Source of the DNA: Motilibacter aurantiacus
Lineage (GTDB): Bacteria; Actinomycetota; Actinomycetes; Motilibacterales; Motilibacteraceae
Assembly: GCF_011250645.1 (NCBI RefSeq)
Contig: NZ_JAANNO010000021.1
Span: 1 to 38,753 of the forward strand
Direction of reading: 5' to 3'
Length of the DNA: 38,753 bases
Each line of letters opens with the position of its first letter. Position 1 is the stretch's first letter. Below are positions 1 to 8,307 of this stretch, one piece after another. The notes beneath the pieces were generated by a model. That model made no database searches and was not told the DNA's origin. It was given only the letters and a program-made list of their open reading frames with translations. The translations under genes and the position numbers were made by a program.

Positions 1-356
1 ATGCCCAGCTGCTCGAGCAGCGTGTCGGCCGAGGCCTCGGCGCGCCCGGCGGGAAGGCCGTGCAGCCGGGCCAGGTAGACCAGCTGGTCACGGACCCGCA
101 TCTTGGGGTAGAGCCCCCGCTCCTCCGGCATGTAGCCGGTGCGGCGGCGGGCGGCCGCGTCCATGGGCCGTCCCTGCCAGCGGACCTCGCCGGAGTCCGC
201 GGCGAGGACGCCCAGCACGATCCGCATCGTGGTGGTCTTGCCCGCGCCGTTCTGCCCGACGAAGCCGAACACCTCTCCTGGCCGGACCGTGAACGACAGC
301 CCGTCCAGCGCCTTCTTGTCGCCGTATCTCTTCTGCAACCCGAGGATCTCCAGCAT
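1..356 (-). CDS. ABC transporter ATP-binding protein (5' part only)
   Basis: The reading frame starts at an ATG whose complement is 354-356 and runs off the left edge of the window after about 118 codons. The translation begins MLEILGLQKRYGDKKALDG and carries a Walker A motif (GQNGAGKTT, about residues 34-42) followed by the stretch GYMPEERGLYPKMRV. That stretch is typical of the NatA-like group of ABC-2 ATPases, which energise export of ions, drugs or peptides through a membrane partner. Signature, Walker B and H-loop lie outside the window, as would any permease gene. The start is supported by the family N-terminus and a GGGTGGG stretch just upstream. It is divergent from the phosphatase at 428. 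Family assignment is strong; substrate is unknown. Confidence 0.9.
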   Translation of the reverse strand, partial: MLEILGLQKRYGDKKALDGLSFTVRPGEVFGFVGQNGAGKTTTMRIVLGVLAADSGEVRWQGRPMDAAARRRTGYMPEERGLYPKMRVRDQLVYLARLHGLPAGRAEASADTLLEQLG

Positions 357-427
357 TCGCCCACCCTGCCTGTTGTGTCCCGGTGCGCGCCAACCGGCCC
401 CTCACTCCATGATCACCGTGACACCGC

Positions 428-1606
428 GTGAGCTTGCATAATGGGTGCGTTATCCGCCCGGCGCCGGAGGCCTCGCTGACACTCGCCAGACGAGCGACTC
501 GACTGCTGACCGGCAGGGTGTCGAGGCAGGCACGGGGGCCGCGCATCCAGGGCCTGGCGGCCGGCCTCGCGGCCGTCGCCGTCGTCATCGGGGCCGACGT
601 CGTGCAGGGGCCGGGGCTGCAGTACCTCGGCGTCCTCACCGTGGCGCCGTTCGTCACCGCGATCTTCGCGGCCCCCGTCGACGTGCTCGCCGTCGGCCTG
701 GCCACCCTCCTGTCGAGCCAGGCGTTCTACGAGGCGCAGCGGACCGCGAGCAGCAGCGGGCAGGCCGGCCGGCTCGGCTTCGTCGTCGCCGCGACGTTCA
801 CCGCCGCGCTGGCCGCGACCGTCCGCCAGCTCAACGACCGGCGCCTGCGCGAGATCACCGACATCGCAGAAGCCGCCCAGGCCGCGATCCTGCGCCCCCC
901 TCCGGAGCGCTCCGGGGCGCTCCGGTTCGCGGCGCGCTACCGGTCCGCGACGGCCTCGGCCAGCGTCGGGGGCGACTTCTACGACGTGCTCGCCACGCCG
1001 TACGGCGTCCGGCTGATCGTGGGGGACGTCCGGGGCAAGGGGCTCGACGCCGTACGCCTGGCCAGCGCCGTGCTCGGCAGCTTCCGGGAGGCCGTCTTCA
1101 CCGCAGGGTCGGACCTGGCCCGGGTGGCGCGCATCGTCAGCGACAGCACCGCCCGCTCGATGGCGATCGAGGACTTCGTCACGGCCGTCCTCGTGGAGCT
1201 CGACGACGAGGGGCGCGGGTGGCTGGTCAACTGTGGCCACCCAGCGCCCCTGCGCCTGACGTCCACGGGGGAGGTGCGGGTGCTGGAGCCCCACCCTCCG
1301 CAGCCCCCGCTCGGGCTCGTGACCGCGCCGGTCGGCGAGGAGGTCGCGCTGGCACCGGGGGAGCGGCTGCTGCTGTTCACCGACGGGCTCGTCGAGGCCC
1401 GGGACTCCTCCGGGCGGTTCTTCGACCTGGAGCAGGCGGTGCGCCGGATCGGCGCGCGCCGTTCGCGGGAGGACGCGCTGGACGCCCTGCTCGACGCCGT
1501 GGACGCACACAGCAACGGGGCACGCGGCGACGACACCGCAGTGCTCCTGGTCGAGCACGTGGGTGTCGGGTCCGACGTGGACGTCGTCACCCTGCACGCT
1601 GATTGA
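428..1606 (+). CDS. Membrane-anchored PP2C-type serine phosphatase (SpoIIE/RsbU family)
   Basis: The 392-residue protein has hydrophobic segments at about residues 38-125 and a PP2C/SpoIIE domain from about 160 to 385. Metal-binding acidic motifs are visible in order: GGDFYDV, VGDVRGKG, LLFTDGLVEA and RGDDTAVL. Enzymes of this family dephosphorylate anti-anti-sigma factors, releasing a sigma factor in partner-switching cascades. No kinase or antagonist gene is adjacent. There is no PAS or GAF sensor domain; a short polar stretch joins the membrane part to the catalytic domain. The start is uncertain. GTG 428 has no clear ribosome site, a -10-like CATAAT lies just inside the frame at 437-442, and an in-frame GTG at 518 would still retain all membrane segments. 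Confidence 0.88.
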   Translation: MSLHNGCVIRPAPEASLTLARRATRLLTGRVSRQARGPRIQGLAAGLAAVAVVIGADVVQGPGLQYLGVLTVAPFVTAIFAAPVDVLAVGLATLLSSQAFYEAQRTASSSGQAGRLGFVVAATFTAALAATVRQLNDRRLREITDIAEAAQAAILRPPPERSGALRFAARYRSATASASVGGDFYDVLATPYGVRLIVGDVRGKGLDAVRLASAVLGSFREAVFTAGSDLARVARIVSDSTARSMAIEDFVTAVLVELDDEGRGWLVNCGHPAPLRLTSTGEVRVLEPHPPQPPLGLVTAPVGEEVALAPGERLLLFTDGLVEARDSSGRFFDLEQAVRRIGARRSREDALDALLDAVDAHSNGARGDDTAVLLVEHVGVGSDVDVVTLHAD

Positions 1607-1707
1607 CGGGTGCCGGAGGCGCGCCTAGCCTGCGCAGACGCCCATCGGGCGGACTCGGCGTGGGGGTCGCCAGGGAGGGGCGACTCGTGCAGGAGGAACG
1701 AGCGGAC

Positions 1708-1767
1708 ATGCGCGAGCGCCGGCCCGGGAGCAGGCAGCGTCCCTGTCGGCGGGGGCGCCGCCGGTGA
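1708..1767 (+). CDS. Possible 19-codon Arg-rich leader peptide upstream of the LysR gene
   Basis: ATG 1708 is preceded by AGGAGG at 1691-1696. The frame reads MRERRPGSRQRPCRRGRRR, with 10 Arg in 19 residues, and stops at TGA 1765-1767. That stop overlaps the GTG start of the LysR gene (GTGA at 1764-1767). The ribosome site and the 4-nt stop/start overlap suggest translational coupling, and the Arg codon run could make the leader sensitive to arginine or tRNA supply. Only the sequence arrangement is seen; expression is inferred. Random high-GC DNA is often Arg-rich, so confidence is limited. Confidence 0.4.
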   Translation: MRERRPGSRQRPCRRGRRR

Positions 1768-2789
1768 GCTCGAGGAACCCCGCGGACGCGGCACGCTCGC
1801 CCCTCTCGCCGGCTCCGCCCAGCTCACCTGGTGCCGGGAGCTCCTGGGACGTCTCCCGCCTCACCCCCAACCGCCTCCGCGTCTACGTGACGGTGGTGGA
1901 GCGGCAGTCGATCCGGGCGGCCGCGCGCGAGCTGGCGCTCAGCGAGGTGGCCGTGCGGCAGAACCTCTCCGAGCTCACGGACGTCACGGGCGGCACCTCG
2001 CTGCTGAGCCGTGGCGGGCAGGACGGCCGCCTGGTGGTCCCCACCGTGCACGGCCGCCGCGTGTACGCCGCGGCCGGCGCGATCCTCGCCCAGGCCGAGG
2101 CGTTGGCCCGGCTGGGCAGCTCGCTCCACGTCCTCGCGTTCCATCCCCAGCACGCGGGCCTGGTCGCGCCTGCCTGGCGGGCCGCCGGCATGCCCGAGAA
2201 CGTCGAGCTGCTGCTGCTCGCCGAGGACGAGGGCGGTCGACGGCCGGGCGAGGAGCGAGCCCTGCGGCAGGTCGAGGACGGGCTCCTGGACATCGTCGTC
2301 GGCTCGCCGGCGCGCGTTGCGGACAACCCCGGGCTGCGGACGGAGCGGCTGTTCACGGCCCGCCTGGAGGCGCTGCTGCCGCCGGGTGACGACGCTGTCA
2401 GCGTCGAGGTCGCGGCATTGGCCGGCCGCCGGCTCCTGCTGCCCCCATGGGGCGTCCGGGGAAGGCAAATACTTGAAACAGCATTCGCTGAACGAGGCAG
2501 CGTAACTCCGCACGTCGTGCTCGAGTCCGCCGACGAAGGCGCGCTGGAGGAGTTCGCACGGCACGGTGCGGGCACGGTGGTGCTCGGCTCGGACATGACC
2601 GCGCCGTTCGCCCGCCTCGCCGAGCGGGAGGGCTTCCGCTGGGCGCCCGTCGTCGACGGCGGGAGCGAGCTCGGCTACCCGGTGTCGGTCACGACCAGGA
2701 CGGAGGCGGGGCCGGTCGTCGACGCTCTGCGCCGACGGCTGCACGAGGCGGCAGCACAGCTGCGGTGCGCCCGGCGCTCGGACGGCTGA
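1764..2789 (+). CDS. LysR-type transcriptional regulator, divergent
   Basis: The 341-residue protein has an N-terminal extension rich in Pro and Ser (residues 1-33). A LysR-like helix-turn-helix follows at about 34-95 (LRVYVTVVERQSIRAAAREL, then LSEVAVRQNLSEL), and a linker helix ends near residue 120. The rest matches a periplasmic-binding-like effector domain. Such proteins bind DNA as dimers or tetramers and respond to a small ligand. The GTG start at 1764 is chosen because it overlaps the stop of the leader ORF; a start near codon 30 would also keep the HTH. The next gene downstream on the same strand is the sugar dehydrogenase, so regulation of that locus is possible but unproven. Codons 233-248 (2460-2507) are strikingly AT-ending compared with the rest of the gene. 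Confidence 0.8.
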   Translation: MSSRNPADAARSPLSPAPPSSPGAGSSWDVSRLTPNRLRVYVTVVERQSIRAAARELALSEVAVRQNLSELTDVTGGTSLLSRGGQDGRLVVPTVHGRRVYAAAGAILAQAEALARLGSSLHVLAFHPQHAGLVAPAWRAAGMPENVELLLLAEDEGGRRPGEERALRQVEDGLLDIVVGSPARVADNPGLRTERLFTARLEALLPPGDDAVSVEVAALAGRRLLLPPWGVRGRQILETAFAERGSVTPHVVLESADEGALEEFARHGAGTVVLGSDMTAPFARLAEREGFRWAPVVDGGSELGYPVSVTTRTEAGPVVDALRRRLHEAAAQLRCARRSDG

Positions 2790-2826
2790 TCCTCGTCCGA
2801 TCGCCAGCGCGGGCTGTCATGCCGTT

Positions 2827-2898
2827 GTAACTTCGCGGTTCGCGTCCGGAAGCGGGGGTTTCGCCGCCGCAAGTTGTGCTTGGTCACGACGAAGTAAC
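2827..2898. promoter_or_regulatory. Imperfect inverted repeat upstream of the sugar dehydrogenase promoter
   Basis: GTAACTTCG (2827-2835) and CGAAGTAAC (2890-2898) are inverted copies with one mismatch, 54 bp apart, in a stretch (about 2820-2950) much richer in A and T than its surroundings. The repeat sits just upstream of the promoter at 2923-2951. It could be a pair of regulator sites, for example for the neighbouring LysR protein. No binding evidence exists. Confidence 0.35.
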
Positions 2899-2922
2899 GA
2901 TTCAAATTTCAGATACTTCTGC

Positions 2923-2951
2923 TTGACGACACCATCTGGCCTCATTACGTT
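2923..2951 (+). promoter_or_regulatory. Sigma-70-type promoter for the sugar dehydrogenase
   Basis: TTGACG (2923-2928) and TACGTT (2946-2951) are separated by exactly 17 bp, close to the housekeeping consensus. The upstream stretch 2899-2918 is AT-rich like an UP element. Transcription would begin near 2958, leaving a leader of about 240 nt before the ATG at 3199. Confidence 0.6.
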
Positions 2952-3198
2952 CCCGTTTCATGGACGGCGCTGTCCCTGAGCAACGGGCGAAACCCCTCAT
3001 CCCGGGTCCGTCCGCCGCGCTGCTCGGCGTCGCCGACCGGCGCCGGCTCCACTGCCGGGGTTGAGCTGTCCAGCCCGTGCGCTTTCCCGCCCGACCGGCG
3101 CCCGCCCCTCGCGGTCCCGCCCGTCGGCCCGCCCGTCGGTGAGCAGCAGCTCGCCGTCGGGCAGATCCGTCCCATCAGCAGCGAGGAGTTCCCACGCA
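2952..3198 (+). other. Long GC-rich 5' leader of the sugar dehydrogenase gene
   Basis: This stretch lacks a convincing gene and completes the 409-bp gap after the LysR gene. It holds complementary C-rich and G-rich segments (for example ACCCC near 2990 and GGGGTT near 3057) and a direct repeat of CCCGCCCGTCGG near 3117-3141. A GAGGAG ribosome site at 3183-3188 precedes the ATG. I do not recognise a known riboswitch here. Confidence 0.4.
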
Positions 3199-6100
3199 AT
3201 GAAGCGAAGTCGGCTTCGTCTGCTCTCCGTGCCCCTGGCGGTCGCCCTTCCGGCGGCAGCCCTGGTGGCCGCGGTGGCGCCCGTGGCTTCGGCCGCGGAC
3301 CCGGACCCGTTGGACCCGAACAACTACGAGAAGATCACGATCACCAAGGACACCGGCGAGCCGATCGACATGGCCGTCATGTCCGACTCGCGCATCCTGC
3401 ACACCGCGCGCAACGGTGATGTGCGGCTGACGGACCCGTCCACCGGCGTGACGCGGATCATCAACAAGATCGACGTCTACGGCAACTCCGAGGACGGCCT
3501 GCAGACGGTCGCCCTGGACCCCAACTTCGCCACGAACAAGTGGGTCTACCTCTACTACGCACCGCGCGTGATGAGCGGGACGGCGCAGAACGGCGCGCCG
3601 TACCCGACGACGACGCCGGCGGGGAGCGCTCCCAACGACCGTCCCGCGGGCGCGGACAACTCGTACTGGAACCAGTGGCTCGGCTACAACCAGCTGTCGC
3701 GGTTCAAGTGGAACGACGCCACCCAGGCCCTCGACCTGACGACCGAGCAGGTCATCATCAAGGTCGAGCAGCAGCGCGGGCAGTGCTGCCACGTCGCCGG
3801 CGACATCGACTGGGACGCCGCGGGCAACCTCTACCTCTCCACCGGTGACAACACCCCCGCCAGCGCTCCGGGCGCCAGCGGCATGGCGCCGAACATCTCG
3901 ACCCCGACGAGCAACCCGGGTCACGACGACCGGCGCGGCGCGGGCAACACCAACGACCTGCGCGGCAAGATCCTGCGCATCAAGGTCGCCGAGGACGGCA
4001 GCTACACCGTCCCCGCCGGCAACCTCTTCGCGCCCGGCACCGCCAGGACCCGTCCCGAGATCTTCGTGATGGGCCTGCGCAACCCGTTCCGCATGGAGGT
4101 CGACGAGAAGACCAACACGGTCTCCTGGGGCGACTACGGGCCCGACTCGGGCACCGCCATCGCGAACCGTGGCCCGATGGGCTACGTCGAGTGGCAGATC
4201 ACCTCGCTGGACACGCCGCTCAACGGCGGCTGGCCGTACTGCCACGGCCCGAACGCGAACTACAACGAGTACAACTACGCGACGAACACCCCCGGTGAGT
4301 TCTTCGACTGCGCCGCCGGCGCCAAGAACAACTCGCCGCTGAACACCGGCCTCCCGACGGTGCCGCCGGCCACCGCGCCGCAGCTGTGGTACGGCGACCG
4401 CGACACCGACCAGCCGTGGCCCGAGCTCACCGCCTTCCGTACGCCGGACTCCTCCGGCCAGGCGCCGATGGGCGGCCCGATCTACCACTACGACGCGGCC
4501 AACCCGTCGCAGACGAAGTTCCCGGCCCACTGGGACAACAAGGCCTTCATGGCCGAGTTCTCCCAGGACTACGTCGCCGCGCTGACGGTCGACTACGCCA
4601 GCCCGGCGAAGACCGTCACCAAGCTGGAGAACTTCTTCCCGAACGGCAAGGTCACCTCCACCGCGTCCCCGCGCTGGGACAACGTGATGGACATGGAGTT
4701 CGGCCCCGACGGCTCGCTCTACGTCCTCGAGTACGGCGACGGCTTCTTCCGCCAGAACCCCGACGCCGGCCTCTACCGCGTCGACTGGGCGCCGGGCAAC
4801 AAGACGCCGCAGGCCCAGTTCACCGCCACGCCGAGCTCCAGCAGCTCCGCTCCGCTGACGGTCGCCTTCGACGCGGGCCGCTCGCTCGACCCGGAGGGCG
4901 CCGCCCTCACCTACGAGTGGGACTTCAACAACGACGGCGTCTTCGACGCCACCGGCGTGACCGCGTCGTACACGTACAACACCCTCGGCGCGTACACCGC
5001 CCGACTCCGGGTGGCCGACGCGTCGGGCAAGACCGCCGTCACCTCGCGCCGCGTCTCGGTCGGCAACCAGGCCCCGACGATCTCGGTCTCGACGCCGAAC
5101 GGCGGGTTCTTCAACTGGGGCAAGGCCGTCCCGTGGTCGGTCACGACGAACGACGCCGAAGAGGGCACCAACACGGTGTGCTCGCGCGTGTCGGTCATCT
5201 ACGGCCTCGGCCACAACACGCACGCCCACCCGCTGACCACGGCGACCGGCTGCGCCGGCGCCTGGGCGACCCCGGCCGACGCTCCCGAGCACGGCCCGAC
5301 GGAGAACATCTACGGCGTCATGCTCTTCACCTACACCGACGCGGGCGCCAACGGCGTCCCGGCGGCGTCCGGTGAGGCCGAGGTCATCCTCAACGACAAG
5401 AACCAGCAGGCCGAGTGGTTCGACGCGCAGTCCGGCGTCCAGGTCACGGCGGACGCCAACGCGGCCGGCTTCAACAAGGTCACCTCCTTCGACGCCGGTG
5501 ACTTCATCGGCTGGGACCCGGTGAACTTCTCCGGCATCACCGGCGCGCAGGTCAAGGGCTCCGGCCAGGGCACGCTCGCGTTCCGCTGGGGCTCGGTGGA
5601 CGCGGCTCCGTTCGCGACCGCCGCGTTCGGGGCGGGTGAGGGCTGGAAGACGGTCAACCTCGCGCTCACCGGCACCTCGCTGCCGACCGGCTCGGGCAAG
5701 CTCTTCGTCACCTCGACCGGCGGCGTGGACGTCGACCAGATCGAGTTCCTCGGCAACGGCCTCAACGACGTCACGGCCCCGACGGTCACGGCGACCACCT
5801 CGCCCGCGGCCAACGGCGCCAACGGCTGGTGGACCTCCGGCAACGTCACGGTCACCATCGCGGCCACCGACAACGGCGCCGTCGCGTCGCGTCAGTACCG
5901 CACCGTCACCGCCGCCAACCAGTGCACGGCTGCCGGCGCCACGTGGACCAACGTCCCGAACAACGGCAACGTCGTCATCAGCGCCGAGGGCACGACCTTC
6001 GTCTGCTACCGGGCGACCGACAACGGCGGCAACGTCTCCGCCGTCGGCAACGTCCAGGTCCGCATCGACCGCACCGCGCCGACGGGCACGCTGCCCGGCG

Positions 6101-6579
6101 TCGTCAACGGCTCGATCGCGAACTCGGCCTACCTGGTGCCCAGCGCCACCGACACCGGCGGCTCCGGCTTCCTCAGCGTCTCCGGCGTCACCGTGGACGG
6201 CAAGAGCTACGGCGCGGCCCAGCCGATCGACCTGTCGGCCCTGTCCCTCGGTGCTCACACGATCGTGTTCACCGTCAAGGACGTGGCCGGCAACACCAAG
6301 GTCGAGACGCTAGCGTTCACGACCACGGTCTCCTTCGACAGCATCGACGCCCTGATCGGGCGCTACGCGGCTGCTAAGACGATCTCGGCGAGCGCGGCGG
6401 CCAGCCTGCGCGACCGGCTCGAGGCCGCGGAGACCCGCGCCGAGCGTGGCCAGCTCTCCTCGGCGATCAGCTACCTCGAGCAGTTCATCAAGCGGGCCGA
6501 CAGCCAGGTCAAGCAGAAGGCTGCGCACGACGTCCTCGTCCGCGACGCCCGGGCGCTCATCGCGTCCCTCGAGGGCTGA
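3199..6579 (+). CDS. Secreted multidomain PQQ-type sugar dehydrogenase (GSDH) with PKD, CBM6-like, Ig-like and FIMAH-like domains
   Basis: The 1126-residue product starts at ATG 3199, preceded by GAGGAG, and has a Sec signal peptide (residues 1-33, ending APVASA). A glucose/sorbosone dehydrogenase beta-propeller spans about 45-530. It contains QCCHVAGDIDW, in which His198 aligns with the general base of soluble PQQ glucose dehydrogenase, and GLRNPFRMEVD. A PKD domain follows (about 535-623, with YEWDFNNDGVFD), then a CBM6-like module (about 735-856), Ig-like repeats (about 858-1044, with YRATDNGGNVS and VKDVAGNTK) and a C-terminal helical module resembling FIMAH (about 1045-1126). The family oxidises aldose sugars to lactones with PQQ and passes electrons to the respiratory chain or dyes. 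No pqq genes are in the window. The C-terminal module is shared with the next two proteins. Domain order is seen; substrate is unknown. Confidence 0.88.
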   Translation: MKRSRLRLLSVPLAVALPAAALVAAVAPVASAADPDPLDPNNYEKITITKDTGEPIDMAVMSDSRILHTARNGDVRLTDPSTGVTRIINKIDVYGNSEDGLQTVALDPNFATNKWVYLYYAPRVMSGTAQNGAPYPTTTPAGSAPNDRPAGADNSYWNQWLGYNQLSRFKWNDATQALDLTTEQVIIKVEQQRGQCCHVAGDIDWDAAGNLYLSTGDNTPASAPGASGMAPNISTPTSNPGHDDRRGAGNTNDLRGKILRIKVAEDGSYTVPAGNLFAPGTARTRPEIFVMGLRNPFRMEVDEKTNTVSWGDYGPDSGTAIANRGPMGYVEWQITSLDTPLNGGWPYCHGPNANYNEYNYATNTPGEFFDCAAGAKNNSPLNTGLPTVPPATAPQLWYGDRDTDQPWPELTAFRTPDSSGQAPMGGPIYHYDAANPSQTKFPAHWDNKAFMAEFSQDYVAALTVDYASPAKTVTKLENFFPNGKVTSTASPRWDNVMDMEFGPDGSLYVLEYGDGFFRQNPDAGLYRVDWAPGNKTPQAQFTATPSSSSSAPLTVAFDAGRSLDPEGAALTYEWDFNNDGVFDATGVTASYTYNTLGAYTARLRVADASGKTAVTSRRVSVGNQAPTISVSTPNGGFFNWGKAVPWSVTTNDAEEGTNTVCSRVSVIYGLGHNTHAHPLTTATGCAGAWATPADAPEHGPTENIYGVMLFTYTDAGANGVPAASGEAEVILNDKNQQAEWFDAQSGVQVTADANAAGFNKVTSFDAGDFIGWDPVNFSGITGAQVKGSGQGTLAFRWGSVDAAPFATAAFGAGEGWKTVNLALTGTSLPTGSGKLFVTSTGGVDVDQIEFLGNGLNDVTAPTVTATTSPAANGANGWWTSGNVTVTIAATDNGAVASRQYRTVTAANQCTAAGATWTNVPNNGNVVISAEGTTFVCYRATDNGGNVSAVGNVQVRIDRTAPTGTLPGVVNGSIANSAYLVPSATDTGGSGFLSVSGVTVDGKSYGAAQPIDLSALSLGAHTIVFTVKDVAGNTKVETLAFTTTVSFDSIDALIGRYAAAKTISASAAASLRDRLEAAETRAERGQLSSAISYLEQFIKRADSQVKQKAAHDVLVRDARALIASLEG

Positions 6580-6637
6580 CCTCGGCCCACTGCTCCACCT
6601 GCACGTCCTCCAGAACCACCAGCACCACCGCATTCCC

Positions 6638-6672
6638 GGCCGGCCCGACGGCTCCACGCCGTCGGGCCGGCC
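6638..6672 (+). terminator. 14-bp perfect hairpin between the dehydrogenase and the first TIM-barrel gene
   Basis: GGCCGGCCCGACGG (6638-6651) pairs perfectly with 6659-6672 around a 7-nt loop. No T-tract follows, so it may be a weak terminator, an attenuator or an mRNA-stabilising stem that sets different expression levels in one transcript. Confidence 0.65.
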
Positions 6673-6728
6673 CCCCGGTTCGCCACCCTCCCGGACCCGC
6701 TCGGCCCGGTGGAATTAGGAGAAACGCA

Positions 6729-8042
6729 ATGAGCAAGCTCAACCGCCGGAACTTCCTCGGCCTGGCCGGGGCTTCCGCCATCGGCGTCGCGGCCACCCCG
6801 CTCCTCGGCGCGGGCACGGCCAACGCCGCCATGAGCGTCTCGAAGCTCAACACGCCCTCGCAGAGCATCGGCCTGCAGCTGTACAGCGTCCGCAACCTCA
6901 TCAGCGGCACCGGCGCGGTCGGCTTCGCCGCCACCTTCGAGGAGCTGGCCCGCATCGGCTTCAACGAGGTCGAGTTCGCCGGTTACACCCAGGGCAACGT
7001 CGGCGCGATCACCACCGCGCAGATCAAGGGCCTGCTGGACGGCAACGGCCTCAAGGCCATCGGCTCGCACATCAGCTGGAACAACCTCACCAACCCCTCG
7101 CTCAACACGCTCGAGTTCGAGCGGGCCGTCGAGCTCGGCATGCCGTTCATCGGCACCGCCAACGACTTCCCCGGCACCACGGTGGCGGCCATCCAGGCCG
7201 GGGCCGCGCTGTTCGCCGCGGCTCAGGTGAAGGCCGCGACCTACGGGCTGCGCATCTACCAGCACAACCACGCCAACGAGTTCATGTTCACCGACGACGC
7301 CCCGAGCCGCCGCCGCTACGAAATCTTCATCGAGGCCGTGCAGGCCGCGGGCGGCTGGGCTGCGGGCGCGTTCCTCGAGATGGACATCCTGTGGGCGTAC
7401 GGCGGCGCCCGCAAGTACGCGGTCCCCGGCGGCAGCAACAACCGCGGCGTCCCGCTGCCCGGCGGGGCGTTCGGCTTCGACCCGGCCGACTGGGTCGCCG
7501 CCAACCCCGAGCGCTACGTCCTGTTCCACACCAAGGACGGCCTGCCCAACACGGACCCCGCGCAGGGCAACTCCTACACGCCCGCCGAGTTCGGCGCCGG
7601 CACGATCGACTTCCGCTCCTTCTTCAAGAAGGTCGGCGCGAAGACCGAGCACCACCCGCTGTGGGAGCACGACAACGCGCCCAGCACCCCGGCCGTCCTC
7701 GGTGGCGCCATGGGCGCCGCGGAGCGCAGCTTCGACGCGATGTTCGCCACCCGGACGCTCACGTGGCTCGACGAGCTCGCCGCCCTGGTCGCGCGCCTGG
7801 TCGCGGACGGCCGCGTCAAGGCCGCTGTCGGGGACGACCTGCTCGGCCGCGTGAACAACGCGATCAAGCGCTACGAGGGCGGGCACGAGGAGTCGGCGAT
7901 CGGCTACCTCGGCCAGTTCATCGCGAAGGTCAACAACCAGGTGAAGGGCGACGCCGACGCCAAGGCCGTCCTCATGGGCGACGCGCAGATCATCCTCGAC
8001 TGGCTGCAGCAGTCCGAGGACAAGGAGAACGGCGTCGTCTGA
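6729..8042 (+). CDS. TAT-exported sugar phosphate isomerase/epimerase-like TIM-barrel protein with FIMAH-like C-terminus
   Basis: The 437-residue protein starts at ATG 6729 with AGGAGA 7 nt upstream. Its N-terminus carries a twin-arginine signal (RRNFLGLAG, cleavage near ANA/AMS about residue 33). Residues about 46-335 form a xylose-isomerase-like TIM barrel (PF01261 type). Likely metal-ligand motifs are in the usual order: GSHISWNN, QHNHANEF, FLEMDILWAYGG and LFHTKDG. Residues about 343-437 form a helical module homologous to the C-terminus of the upstream dehydrogenase (GYLGQFIAKVNNQVKG). The family isomerises or epimerises sugars, and exported relatives may act on oxidised (keto) sugars. 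It is about 60-65% identical by eye to the product of 8308, a tandem duplicate. Transport in folded form fits a metal-bound enzyme. Exact reaction unknown. Confidence 0.87.
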   Translation: MSKLNRRNFLGLAGASAIGVAATPLLGAGTANAAMSVSKLNTPSQSIGLQLYSVRNLISGTGAVGFAATFEELARIGFNEVEFAGYTQGNVGAITTAQIKGLLDGNGLKAIGSHISWNNLTNPSLNTLEFERAVELGMPFIGTANDFPGTTVAAIQAGAALFAAAQVKAATYGLRIYQHNHANEFMFTDDAPSRRRYEIFIEAVQAAGGWAAGAFLEMDILWAYGGARKYAVPGGSNNRGVPLPGGAFGFDPADWVAANPERYVLFHTKDGLPNTDPAQGNSYTPAEFGAGTIDFRSFFKKVGAKTEHHPLWEHDNAPSTPAVLGGAMGAAERSFDAMFATRTLTWLDELAALVARLVADGRVKAAVGDDLLGRVNNAIKRYEGGHEESAIGYLGQFIAKVNNQVKGDADAKAVLMGDAQIILDWLQQSEDKENGVV

Positions 8043-8080
8043 CGCCTGCCCGCCGCTCGCCGGCGGGACGTTCCTCCTGA

Positions 8081-8111
8081 CGGGCCCCGGCGCGCACCGC
8101 GCCGGGGCCCG
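8081..8111 (+). terminator. GC-rich hairpin terminator after the first TIM-barrel gene
   Basis: A perfect 14-bp stem (8081-8094 with 8098-8111) closes on a 3-nt loop, followed by GTTC-containing sequence. A smaller 7-bp stem lies just before it (8049-8055 with 8061-8067). Together they separate the two TIM-barrel genes. Confidence 0.7.
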
Positions 8112-8307
8112 TTCGCGTTCCCCCGGCCTCGTCGGCCGCGTGGGCGGTTGCCGACGACGGGATCGTTTTGGGCCGCTGCTACCGGCGGCTCCGGTGGGTT
8201 CATGGTGCCTAGTGGGCGAAAGAGCTCGTGGCGAAGCCTTGTCGTGCGTCACGGGGAGGAGAACTCTGGCCCGGTCAGTGCTTGTCCAGTGGCAAAGGAG
8301 CTATGGG

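Noticed and set aside
437-442. CATAAT as the -10 of the phosphatase gene
   Set aside because: No -35 at proper spacing, and it would start transcription inside the assigned frame. Kept only as a reason to doubt the start at 428.
2952-3198. Possible cyclic-di-AMP (ydaO) or other riboswitch in the dehydrogenase leader
   Set aside because: The conserved single-stranded blocks I remember for ydaO in actinobacteria are not present; only generic GC-rich pairing is seen.
3175-6258. Open frame of about 1000 codons on the minus strand, antisense to the sugar dehydrogenase
   Set aside because: Its translation is Arg/Val/Gly-rich low-complexity sequence without family motifs. It is the usual mirror of a high-GC gene whose plus-strand frame has clear domains.
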